Made by a program: the position numbers and the translations under genes. Source: Candidatus Hydrogenedentota bacterium (GTDB lineage Bacteria; Hydrogenedentota; Hydrogenedentia; Hydrogenedentales; CAITNO01). Taken from it: a stretch of 5,897 nucleotides of DNA. Under the pieces are notes generated by a model. It searched no databases. It was not told the DNA's origin and saw only the letters and a list, made by a program, of their open reading frames with translations. The number at the start of each line of letters is the position of its first letter. The first letter of the stretch is position 1. The DNA is taken from positions 1 through 5,897 of the forward strand of contig SLFT01000294.1 in assembly GCA_007124105.1 (NCBI GenBank), read 5' to 3'. Positions 1-5,224 of the stretch are shown here, one piece after another.

Positions 1-165
1 CCTTCCACGGCCTCGCCTTCCACGGCCTCGCCTTCCACGGCCTCGCCTTCCACGGCCTCGCCTTCCACGGATTCGCCTTCCACGGATTCGCCTTCCATGG
101 ATTCGCCTTCCACGGATTCGCCTTCCATGGATTCGCCTTCCATGGATTCGCCTTCTACGGATTCG
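1..165. repeat. Tandem array of eleven 15-bp units encoding EGE-type linker
   Basis: Eleven head-to-tail 15-bp units, ccttccacggcctcg or ccttccacggattcg with single-base variants, run from the left edge to 165. Bases 166-180 look like a degenerate twelfth unit. On the minus strand each unit encodes five residues (E-S/A-V/M-E-G). Units 1-4 from the left edge are identical (EAVEG). Units 5-11 are the ESxEG type and differ among themselves by single transitions that switch Val and Met. The period is a multiple of three, so changes in copy number keep the frame. The array continues beyond the window. It makes a flexible, strongly acidic stalk between the Ig-like domain and whatever follows. Confidence 0.97.
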
Positions 166-1424
166 CCTTCGCCCTCAGCGGATGTGTCCGGAAGCACTTC
201 CAGGGTAAAGGTGGGCGATTCAAACGAGCCGTTATCATCCGTCACCACACAATAGAACTGCGCGTCTGAATCCGCGGGCGCAGCAGTGATGGCGTAAGAG
301 GGCAGGTTATCGCCCACGGGCATATCAATCTCATCCTCAGACACACGATACCATTGATAGTTCAGCGTGCCGACGCCGCCCAGGGTTTCAATGGCGAATA
401 GGGCTGTCTGCTCAGCGTGAACGACTATTTCCAGGGTTTCGGTGGCGGCAATTGCCTGGGGCAACGGAAACGCGAAGACGCCGTCAGCGCAGCTGAAGTA
501 CACGGCGTTGTCCCGATAGCGCAACGATTCGAGGCGGCCTTCATATTCAGCAAGCCGAAACATAGACGCGTCACCGGCGGTATACACGACCAGTTGGCTT
601 GGGCTCATCCATGCGGTAGCGGTGACATAGATATTACCGTGGCTATCCGCTGTAATGCCTGTTGCGCCGTCATAGGGCGTGGGCAAAGTCGCCCACTCGT
701 TTCCTGTCGGAACGAGCGCGGCAGTGTCGGGGTCCGCCAGCGCCGCGGCAACGGCCGCCGCATCCCAGCGATACACTGTGGCCGCGCCGCCGAAAACATA
801 GCCATGCGCGTAATACAGATTTCCTGCATTGTCAAAGGTCATGGGGCCGGGCGATTCGCCAATGCCGGCGAATTTTACAGGTGTATCATCAAGGTTTCCA
901 GAGGCATCGAGTGTGCTGTAAAACAACGCAGCCGGCCCCCAGTCCACCTCGGTCCCGGAAGCGAAAAACTCGTTGAAATTACGCGAGGCCAATCCGCTGA
1001 GGTTCATGCCGTATGGATGTTCCAACACTGGTGTGACAGTATCCGCCTGGACTGGTTCGTACATGTAATAGTTTGACTCGGAGCGTGTTAAATCGCCGCC
1101 GTCGTTGAAATACATGTAGTCGCCGATGCCAAGCATCTGGGAACCGGCCCAGACATCTGTTGACAGGAAAACCAGCTGGTCATCTGGGGTCGCCTGTTTA
1201 TAGACCGCCAGTTTGGCGCCCCAATTGGGGTCGCCCACGGTGTAATGAAGCGTGTCCGAGGCGTCCCAGTCGAAACTGATTAGCGCCGCATCCGTTGCGA
1301 CGGGGAAGTCAAAGTAGGTGTTCACCGAGGCGCCTTTTAAGCCAACAGGCTGAGCGGCGGCCAACGACATGACAAGCAAGACAACAGGCAGGAGAACGGC
1401 GGGCGGAAGAAAAGATGTACGCAT
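1..1424 (-). CDS. Secreted propeller-like / Ig-like protein with acidic EGE repeat tail, under a B12 riboswitch (3' end off window)
   Basis: The reading frame starts at ATG 1424 and stays open to base 1, giving at least 474 residues with the C-terminus missing. A Sec signal peptide covers residues 1-24, with a hydrophobic core and a likely cut after LAAA before QPVGL. Residues 25 to about 325 hold spaced propeller-like motifs: GPMTFDNAGNLYYAHG (about 193-208), GITADSHGNIYVTA (about 256-269) and a third strand pair around 299-320. Residues about 328-412 form an Ig-like domain with the LNYQWYR and AQFYCVVTDDNGS core. Eleven ESVEG/ESMEG/EAVEG units follow from about 421. The start is supported by GAGGG seven bases upstream. 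A cobalamin riboswitch precedes the gene, so it is probably made when B12 is low. I infer a surface role in binding corrinoids or a corrinoid source, comparable in logic to BtuG of Bacteroides, but no homology to BtuG can be shown here. A generic adhesin or sensor is the alternative. The membrane or wall anchor would lie beyond base 1. Confidence 0.88.
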   Translation of the reverse strand, partial: MRTSFLPPAVLLPVVLLVMSLAAAQPVGLKGASVNTYFDFPVATDAALISFDWDASDTLHYTVGDPNWGAKLAVYKQATPDDQLVFLSTDVWAGSQMLGIGDYMYFNDGGDLTRSESNYYMYEPVQADTVTPVLEHPYGMNLSGLASRNFNEFFASGTEVDWGPAALFYSTLDASGNLDDTPVKFAGIGESPGPMTFDNAGNLYYAHGYVFGGAATVYRWDAAAVAAALADPDTAALVPTGNEWATLPTPYDGATGITADSHGNIYVTATAWMSPSQLVVYTAGDASMFRLAEYEGRLESLRYRDNAVYFSCADGVFAFPLPQAIAATETLEIVVHAEQTALFAIETLGGVGTLNYQWYRVSEDEIDMPVGDNLPSYAITAAPADSDAQFYCVVTDDNGSFESPTFTLEVLPDTSAEGEGESVEGESMEGESMEGESVEGESMEGESVEGESVEGEAVEGEAVEGEAVEGEAVE

Positions 1425-1427
1425 ACT

Positions 1428-1441
1428 GAAACCCTCGTTTC
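1428..1441 (-). promoter_or_regulatory. Shine-Dalgarno site in the loop of a small hairpin
   Basis: On the minus strand GAAAC-GAGG-GTTTC forms a 5-bp stem with a four-base loop. The loop plus the first stem base is GAGGG, a good ribosome binding site seven bases before ATG 1424. It sits between the riboswitch (3' end at 1487) and the start codon. No U-run follows any strong hairpin between 1425 and 1486, which favours control of translation start over transcription termination. The regulatory role is inferred. Confidence 0.55.
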
Positions 1442-1486
1442 GTTGCGGGCGGACGCGCGCGGGTGTGCGTCTCGCCAACAGCTCAC

Positions 1487-1703
1487 ACCGGCAGGTCTTC
1501 GGACTTACAGGCTTGTTGTCGGTTTCCCGACAGGTTCCTACTGAGCGCCGCTTCCCAGTTTCGCACATCGAAACCAGTGCGTGTCCCGCGGTGAGCGCGT
1601 CACTGCGGGTGGCCGTTCGTTCCTGATTACCGCTGCGGGGCAGTCCCGGATTCTCACCGGGTTCCCTCTTGGCGCCGACATCCCATTACATCGGCGAACC
1701 GGT
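1487..1703 (-). promoter_or_regulatory. Cobalamin (B12) riboswitch, class-I-like
   Basis: The minus strand carries the signature cobalamin aptamer core AGGGAACCCGGTGAGAATCC, continuing as GGGACTGCCCCGCAGCGGTAA (1627-1667). It then shows CACTGG...CTGGGAAG and AGTAGG (about 1535-1590), a GTCGG-GAAA-CCGAC hairpin (1518-1531), and the 3' B12-box AGTCCGAAGACCTGCC (1490-1505). ACCGG and CCGGT at the two ends (1699-1703 and 1487-1491) can close helix P1. The length of about 217 nt and the GGGAAG/AGTAGG elements fit the adenosylcobalamin-type class. In this family ligand binding usually shuts off the downstream gene. Here that gene is the secreted protein starting at 1424, with 62 bases between aptamer and start codon. 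Confidence 0.95.
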
Positions 1704-1709
1704 ACTGCA

Positions 1710-1739
1710 AGTATAAACGCCTTTTTGTACAGATTGCAA
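1710..1739 (-). promoter_or_regulatory. Sigma70-type promoter for the riboswitch transcript
   Basis: On the minus strand TTGCAA (1734-1739) and TATACT (1710-1715) are separated by 18 bases. The predicted start, six to seven bases after the -10 box, falls at about 1703-1704, exactly where the riboswitch P1 helix begins. This agreement with the independently located aptamer strengthens the call. Confidence 0.72.
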
Positions 1740-1779
1740 ATAAGAACCGGGCGTTTCGGAATCTCACCGAAACGCCCGG
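1738..1779 (-). terminator. Rho-independent terminator of glnA
   Basis: On the minus strand the perfect 13-bp arms CCGGGCGTTTCGG and CCGAAACGCCCGG (1767-1779 and 1747-1759) enclose a 7-base loop, followed by the T-rich tail TTCTTATTT. It lies 22 bases after the glnA stop codon and should end the glnB-glnA transcript before the riboswitch unit. Its tail overlaps the -35 box of the next promoter. Confidence 0.93.
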
Positions 1780-1801
1780 CAACAGTCCACAACGCTGTTC
1801 C

Positions 1802-3226
1802 TTAAATGTCATAGTACAGATAAAATTCGTAGGGATGGGGCCGCAGGTTAAGGGCCTCGACTTCGTTCACGCGCTTATAGTGTATCCACATGTCCAGGGC
1901 GTCCTCGGTGAATACGTCATTCTTGGTGAGGAACTCGTAGTCCTTCTGCAGCGCGTCCAGGGCTTCACCGAGACTGGCGGGCACCTGTGGAATCCGCGCC
2001 TTTTCTTCCGGCGGCAGATCGTACAGGTCCTTGTCCATGGGTTCACCCGGCTCGATTTTATTCTGGATGCCGTCCACGCCCGCCATCATCAGGGCTGAGA
2101 AAGCGAGGTAGGGGTTGCAGGACGGATCGGGTACGCGGAACTCGACGCGTTTTGCTTTCGGGCTGGGCGAATACATTGGAATGCGCGCGCAGGCGCTGCG
2201 GTTGCGCGCGGAATAGGCGATGTTTACAGGCGCTTCGTACCCGGGCACCAGCCGCTTGTAACTGTTGGTGGTCGGGTTGGTCAGCGCCACCAGTGCGGGG
2301 GCATGTTTCAACAGGCCGCCGATGAACCATAACGCCTCCTGGCTCAAGCCGGCGTATTTATTGCCCGCGAACAACGGTTTCCCCTCTTTCCAGAGGGACA
2401 GGTGGACATGCATGCCCGAACCGTTGTCCGTGAATACGGGCTTGGGCATAAAGGTCACTGTCTTCCCGTTGCGTTTGGCGACGTTTTTGATGATGTACTT
2501 GAACAGCGTCAATTGATCGGCCATGTTGGTGAGCGGCGCGAAGCGGAGGTCTATCTCGGCCTGTCCCGCTGTGGCCACTTCATGGTGGTGGCATTCCACG
2601 TACAGACCCGCTTCGAGCATGAGCGCCACCATTTCCTGACGGATATTGTGCAACGCGTCGCCTGGCGGCACGGGAAAATACCCTTCTTTGTGACGCAGTT
2701 TGTAGCCTTGGTTGGGCCGGTCGCCCCGACCGCTGTTCCATATCGCTTCTTCGCTGTCAATGTAATAGTAACCGCAATTGGGTTGCTGGTCGAAGCGTAT
2801 GTCGTCGAAAATGAAAAACTCCGCTTCGGGTCCAACAAATACGGTATCGGCAATGCCCGTGGACAGCAGATAATTCTCCGCTTTTTGCGCGATGTTGCGC
2901 GGATCGCGGCTGTACCGCTCTTTCGTGATTGGGTCGAGGATATTGCAGTAGAGGATTAGTGTGGCCAGGTTCGAGAAGGGGTCCATGGTTGCAGTGCGCG
3001 GGTCGGGCAACACAAGCATGTCGCTCTCATTGATGGCCTGCCAGCCACGGATACTGGACCCGTCGAAGCCAAGCCCTTCTTCAAAGGTTTCCTCTTTTAA
3101 CTCGCCTACAGGAATTGTAAAATGCTGCTGTAGCCCCGGAAAATCCATAAACCGAAAATCAATGAACTTGACTGAACGTTCCTTTATCATCTGTAGAACG
3201 TCTTTGGGACCGAATTCTTTGTGCAT
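1802..3226 (-). CDS. glnA: Glutamine synthetase type I (beta-like)
   Basis: Cytoplasmic enzyme that joins ammonia to glutamate using ATP, the main route of ammonium assimilation; the family is a dodecamer. The 474 residues match the usual GSI length of about 470. Visible hallmarks are GFDGSS (53-58), the metal-site segment GPEAEFF (132-138), HHHEVATAGQAEID (213-226), TDNGSGMHVHLS (266-277), NPTTNSYKRLVPGYEAPV (317-334, including the catalytic flap Glu331) and VEFRVPD (361-367). Tyr402 in DKDLYDLPPEE corresponds to the adenylylation site of GSI-beta enzymes, so reversible AMP control is likely, although no adenylyltransferase gene is in the window. The start is supported by AAGGA eight bases upstream. 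The gene follows glnB by 156 bp on the same strand and ends in a strong terminator. All catalytic residues I can locate are intact. Confidence 0.98.
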   Translation of the reverse strand: MHKEFGPKDVLQMIKERSVKFIDFRFMDFPGLQQHFTIPVGELKEETFEEGLGFDGSSIRGWQAINESDMLVLPDPRTATMDPFSNLATLILYCNILDPITKERYSRDPRNIAQKAENYLLSTGIADTVFVGPEAEFFIFDDIRFDQQPNCGYYYIDSEEAIWNSGRGDRPNQGYKLRHKEGYFPVPPGDALHNIRQEMVALMLEAGLYVECHHHEVATAGQAEIDLRFAPLTNMADQLTLFKYIIKNVAKRNGKTVTFMPKPVFTDNGSGMHVHLSLWKEGKPLFAGNKYAGLSQEALWFIGGLLKHAPALVALTNPTTNSYKRLVPGYEAPVNIAYSARNRSACARIPMYSPSPKAKRVEFRVPDPSCNPYLAFSALMMAGVDGIQNKIEPGEPMDKDLYDLPPEEKARIPQVPASLGEALDALQKDYEFLTKNDVFTEDALDMWIHYKRVNEVEALNLRPHPYEFYLYYDI

Positions 3227-3252
3227 ACTTTCTTTCCTTCCTATCGTTGCTT

Positions 3253-3302
3253 AACGCTGTTGTTGACAGGCGACAGGTTTTGCTTACTCCTGATTCAGCG
3301 TT
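3253..3302 (-). other. Possible long-loop stem in the glnA leader
   Basis: Between glnB and glnA the arms AACGCTG (3296-3302 on the minus strand) and CAGCGTT (3253-3259) are perfect complements with a 36-base loop. The loop includes the direct repeat CCTGTC-G-CCTGTC. The stem ends about 27 bases before the glnA start codon, close to its ribosome binding site. It matches no RNA family I know, and a 7-bp stem can arise by chance. Confidence 0.25.
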
Positions 3303-3335
3303 TCCGACGCTTGGCTTCCACGCAACATGTCTGCC

Positions 3336-3363
3336 TGTATATTTTTCTTATTCTTATGTTCAA
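3336..3363 (-). promoter_or_regulatory. Candidate internal sigma70 promoter for glnA
   Basis: On the minus strand TTGAAC (3358-3363) and TATACA (3336-3341) are 16 bases apart, separated by an A-rich spacer. The site lies about 20 bases after the glnB stop and would give a glnA-only transcript with a leader of about 100 nt. Just upstream, GGGCC-GCCT-GGCCC (3365-3378) forms a small GC hairpin without a U-run. It is therefore more likely an RNA processing or stabilising element than a terminator. Confidence 0.45.
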
Positions 3364-3382
3364 GGGGCCAGGCGGCCCGCAT

Positions 3383-3724
3383 TTAACCGAGTACTGCCTC
3401 GCCGGTCTCACCGGTGCGAATGCGCACCGCTTCTTCCACGGGCAGCACGAATATTTTACCGTCGCCAATACGTCCGGTGCTGGCCGTATCCACAATGGCC
3501 TTGACCACGGCCTCGAGCGCGTCATCGCTGACTACAACTTCGAGTTTTACTTTCGGAAGAAACTCGACCACATACTCTGCGCCGCGATATAACTCCTTGT
3601 GGCCTTTTTGGCGTCCAAAACCTTTCACTTCCGAAACAGTAAGGCCCTGAACGCCTACCTTGGCCAGCGCTTCCTTTACTTCTTCCAATTTGAATGGCTT
3701 GATAATCGCTTCCACTTTCTTCAT
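3383..3724 (-). CDS. glnB: Nitrogen regulatory protein PII
   Basis: Small cytoplasmic trimeric signal protein that senses 2-oxoglutarate, ATP/ADP and, through covalent modification, glutamine. It controls glutamine synthetase modification and the NtrB/NtrC system in related bacteria. The 113 residues match the usual PII length of 112. The N-terminus MKKVEAIIKPFKLEEVKEAL is typical. The T-loop GFGRQKGHKELYRGAEY (35-51) carries Tyr51, the uridylylation site, and the B-loop TGRIGDGK (83-90) and C-terminal RIRTG (101-105) nucleotide-binding residues are present. I chose ATG 3724 because AAGGAG lies nine bases upstream and because it matches the family start; an in-frame ATG at 3790 would add 22 unrelated residues. 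It is immediately upstream of glnA with no amtB nearby, so GlnB is a better name than GlnK. Confidence 0.97.
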   Translation of the reverse strand: MKKVEAIIKPFKLEEVKEALAKVGVQGLTVSEVKGFGRQKGHKELYRGAEYVVEFLPKVKLEVVVSDDALEAVVKAIVDTASTGRIGDGKIFVLPVEEAVRIRTGETGEAVLG

Positions 3725-3885
3725 GAGACGCTCTCCTTCATGGCTGGGGTTGTTTCTATGCGGCGTCGCGTATAGACTTCGCAAGGACATGTTCCCACTG
3801 TTGCGGATGACGTTATACTATCAGGGCTGTCAACGTGATAACCGTGGCAGCGCCTTCTACTTTCGATACAGGGTGGCTGTACACG
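3725..3885 (-). other. glnB untranslated leader predicted from the sigma54 site
   Basis: If transcription starts about 12 bases after the -12 element (near 3885), glnB has a leader of about 160 nt. Within it GTTATCA and TGATA (3836-3842 and 3819-3823) can pair around a 12-base loop. A TTGACA (3828-3833) and a TATAAC (3812-3817) are also present but only 10 bases apart, too close to work together. TATAAC alone could be a weak sigma70 -10 box. The leader is inferred, and I see no known riboswitch in it. Confidence 0.35.
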
Positions 3886-3895
3886 TCTTAACCAG

Positions 3896-3912
3896 AGCAA
3901 GCGGTGTGCCAA
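3896..3912 (-). promoter_or_regulatory. Sigma54 (RpoN) promoter of glnB-glnA
   Basis: The minus strand reads TTGGCAC-ACCGC-TTGCT. This matches the sigma54 consensus TGGCAC-N5-TTGCW, with the invariant GG (-24) and GC (-12) separated by exactly 10 bases. It faces glnB and lies about 170 bases before its start codon. Nitrogen-control operons are the classic sigma54 targets, so position and function agree. The activator would be an NtrC-type protein; no perfect NtrC box was found upstream. Confidence 0.8.
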
Positions 3913-4226
3913 AAGAGATGGGGTAGTCAAAGGCATGGCATGTTTCGTGATGTATCGGTTATATGCCAGTCGCATAGCGTACAGCGGAAATTCTTATAAG
4001 TCAATCACGTATAATGGGTTAGAAGCTTATATCGTGGCGTTTACTGTGCTTGCCACTTTCTTTTGTTTACATCTGCGGCTGCAAGCGTGCCATCACGAAG
4101 TTGTACGCATTAGTCTCTTTTCCTACCAAATAGTAGGCATGAAGCATAAAAGCAACGCTTCGGTACCATCGTGCCGTTCCCTGGCGCTTCAACTTTATTG
4201 TCGAGACATTTCCAGATCATGTATAC

Positions 4227-4249
4227 CGCCTATTGTCAGACAATAAGCG
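4227..4249. promoter_or_regulatory. Palindromic operator-like site (GntR/FadR-like)
   Basis: TATTGTC-A-GACAATA is a perfect 7-bp inverted repeat around one central base. After one mismatch it is extended by CGC and GCG on the outside, giving 10 of 11 paired positions per arm. The TnGTC-N-GACnA core fits the general form of FadR-subfamily GntR operators. A partial copy, TATTGTC-GA-GACA, lies about 35 bp to the left (4197-4209). No regulator gene is in the window, so the protein and the target are unknown. Confidence 0.4.
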
Positions 4250-4433
4250 CTCCTTGTACGTTGGCTGTACACTGCAAGGTAGAGGACTCTTTATGCTTCA
4301 AATTGGTTCGCTGTACTGTCCATAGCGTATAATAAAACATGCAAGCAAGTTATAGGATTCCCGCGGTGGTTTCGGCGGCAGCGTCCGGGATTGCTTCCCC
4401 GATGCAGCATTGTCCACTTATCTCCGGAAATCG

Positions 4434-4442
4434 TGTTATAAT
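4434..4442 (+). promoter_or_regulatory. Extended -10 promoter for the 150-residue protein gene
   Basis: TG-T-TATAAT is a perfect extended -10 element. The -35 region at 17 bases spacing is poor, which extended -10 promoters tolerate. The predicted start near 4449 would give a leader of about 74 nt before ATG 4523. Confidence 0.5.
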
Positions 4443-4522
4443 TGAAATGGCAGCACAGGTCAGTTCGAGATGGTATTCGCAACGTACTCTTGACATACTA
4501 CATATAGTGGGACATCGGATTT

Positions 4523-4975
4523 ATGGACAACAGGTTACTGATAGGATTTGGTGGATTTTTGGCAGTGTTTCTGCTGTTTCCATTGGTGGCGCAAATGATG
4601 CGTGACGATGGGGGCAATGCAAACACGGCTTCGGGCGTTACCGAGCAGGCAGGTCAACGTGGCCCCGACCGCAGCCTCATCCCGGATGAGCCGCCCTTGC
4701 TGAACGCGCAAAACCTTGTGGGAACGGAATGGCAGGTTGAATGGGAGGGATACAGGATCAAGGTTACCATTGCGGATAACGGCGTCTGCTATGCCACACA
4801 CCCGCTGATGCGTTCAATCACGGGAATGGATTATTTTGAGGGTCGTTGGCGGATTGATTATGACAGGGTCTATGTGGAAGCCCGCTTTGGCGACGAACAC
4901 TTTAACGAGGAGCTGTTTGTTGCCGGTCATAATCTGTATACCCATCGCGGTGAGCAGATACAGCGCTTACAATAG
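4523..4975 (+). CDS. Membrane-anchored protein of unknown function, 150 residues
   Basis: I do not recognise a family. Residues about 5-26 (LLIGFGGFLAVFLLFPLVAQ) form one hydrophobic segment with few charges before it, probably an uncleaved signal anchor. A polar Gly/Asn/Pro-rich linker follows (27-60). Residues about 65-150 look like a compact beta-sheet domain with alternating strands: GTEWQVEWEG, YRIKVTIADNG, GRWRIDYDRVYVEARF and NLYTHRGEQIQRL. The GTxW...nG...G.WR.D pattern recalls small lipocalin-like or META-like barrels, but this is resemblance only. There is a single Cys (89). ATG 4523 is preceded by an in-frame TAG at 4505-4507 and only a weak GGGA ribosome site at 4509-4512. The gene stands alone, 249 bp before a BamD-like gene on the same strand. 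Confidence 0.75.
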   Translation: MDNRLLIGFGGFLAVFLLFPLVAQMMRDDGGNANTASGVTEQAGQRGPDRSLIPDEPPLLNAQNLVGTEWQVEWEGYRIKVTIADNGVCYATHPLMRSITGMDYFEGRWRIDYDRVYVEARFGDEHFNEELFVAGHNLYTHRGEQIQRLQ

Positions 4976-5107
4976 CTGATGTGCGCCTATCGGTTTTGTT
5001 TGCAACGCCCGGGGGTATTCGTGAGCTGTTCCGTAGGGTTTCCGGCGTCGCTGTAACGGCGCAAGAGACAGCGTTGCCTGACATGATTATTGCCGCGCAT
5101 ATTTTGT

Positions 5108-5137
5108 TTGTTTTCCGAGGCTCATACCTGTTAGTAT
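5108..5137 (+). promoter_or_regulatory. Candidate promoter for the BamD-like gene
   Basis: TTGTTT (5108-5113) and TAGTAT (5132-5137) are 18 bases apart, with TG one base before the -10 box. It lies in the 249-bp gap after the 150-residue protein gene, about 90 bases before ATG 5225. That gap contains no other gene I can support and no clear terminator. Confidence 0.35.
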
Positions 5138-5224
5138 TTTCGGCAAGGCAGCGCCGGTATAACGGGCTGTCTCGGCAGTGTATCGAATCATACAAAGAGA
5201 TTACCAGCGGGAGAATTTTTTGCC

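Larger units (their letters stand above)
3913..4522. other. AT-rich intergenic region between divergent units, no convincing gene
   Basis: This 610-bp stretch is visibly AT-richer than the flanking genes. Its ORFs (for example 3935-4246 on the plus strand, rich in Cys, Ser, His and Tyr) have no ribosome binding site and no recognisable domain. It holds inverted repeats TGGCAT/ATGCCA (3936-3941, 3963-3968) and GTGGC/GCCAC (4034-4038, 4052-4056), a palindrome at 4227-4249, and a hairpin with arms CCTTG/CAAGG (4252-4279). There are isolated TATAAT boxes at 4010-4015 and 4328-4333 on the plus strand, both without good -35 partners. No tRNA, 6S, RNase P or SRP signature was seen. The left end may carry activator sites for the sigma54 promoter. 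Confidence 0.6.

Noticed and set aside
1..165. Regular short repeats that might suggest a CRISPR array
   Set aside because: The units are directly adjacent with no spacers, the period is 15 bp, and they are in frame inside a coding sequence.
417..1076. 219-codon open frame on the plus strand
   Set aside because: It lies opposite the secreted-protein gene, has no ribosome site or domain, and its composition (many Arg, Cys, His) is typical of an antisense shadow.
1369..1805. Short frames on both strands across the riboswitch
   Set aside because: They overlap the conserved RNA element and terminator and show no protein-like features.
3365..3378. GC hairpin after glnB as a terminator
   Set aside because: The stem is only 5 bp and no T-run follows, so glnA is probably co-transcribed.
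3725..3790. 22-residue N-terminal extension of PII from ATG 3790
   Set aside because: The extension does not resemble PII, whereas ATG 3724 has a strong AAGGAG site and gives the standard family N-terminus.
3935..4246. 103-codon frame on the plus strand
   Set aside because: No ribosome binding site, odd composition, no recognisable domain, and it overlaps inverted repeats and the predicted upstream activator region.
3874..4272. 11-bp direct repeat TGGCTGTACAC at 3874-3884 and 4262-4272
   Set aside because: A few 11-base matches are expected by chance in a window of this size, and the flanks do not match.
4490..4508. TTGACA followed by TATAGT just before the 150-residue protein gene
   Set aside because: The two boxes are only 7 bases apart, too close for a sigma70 promoter.
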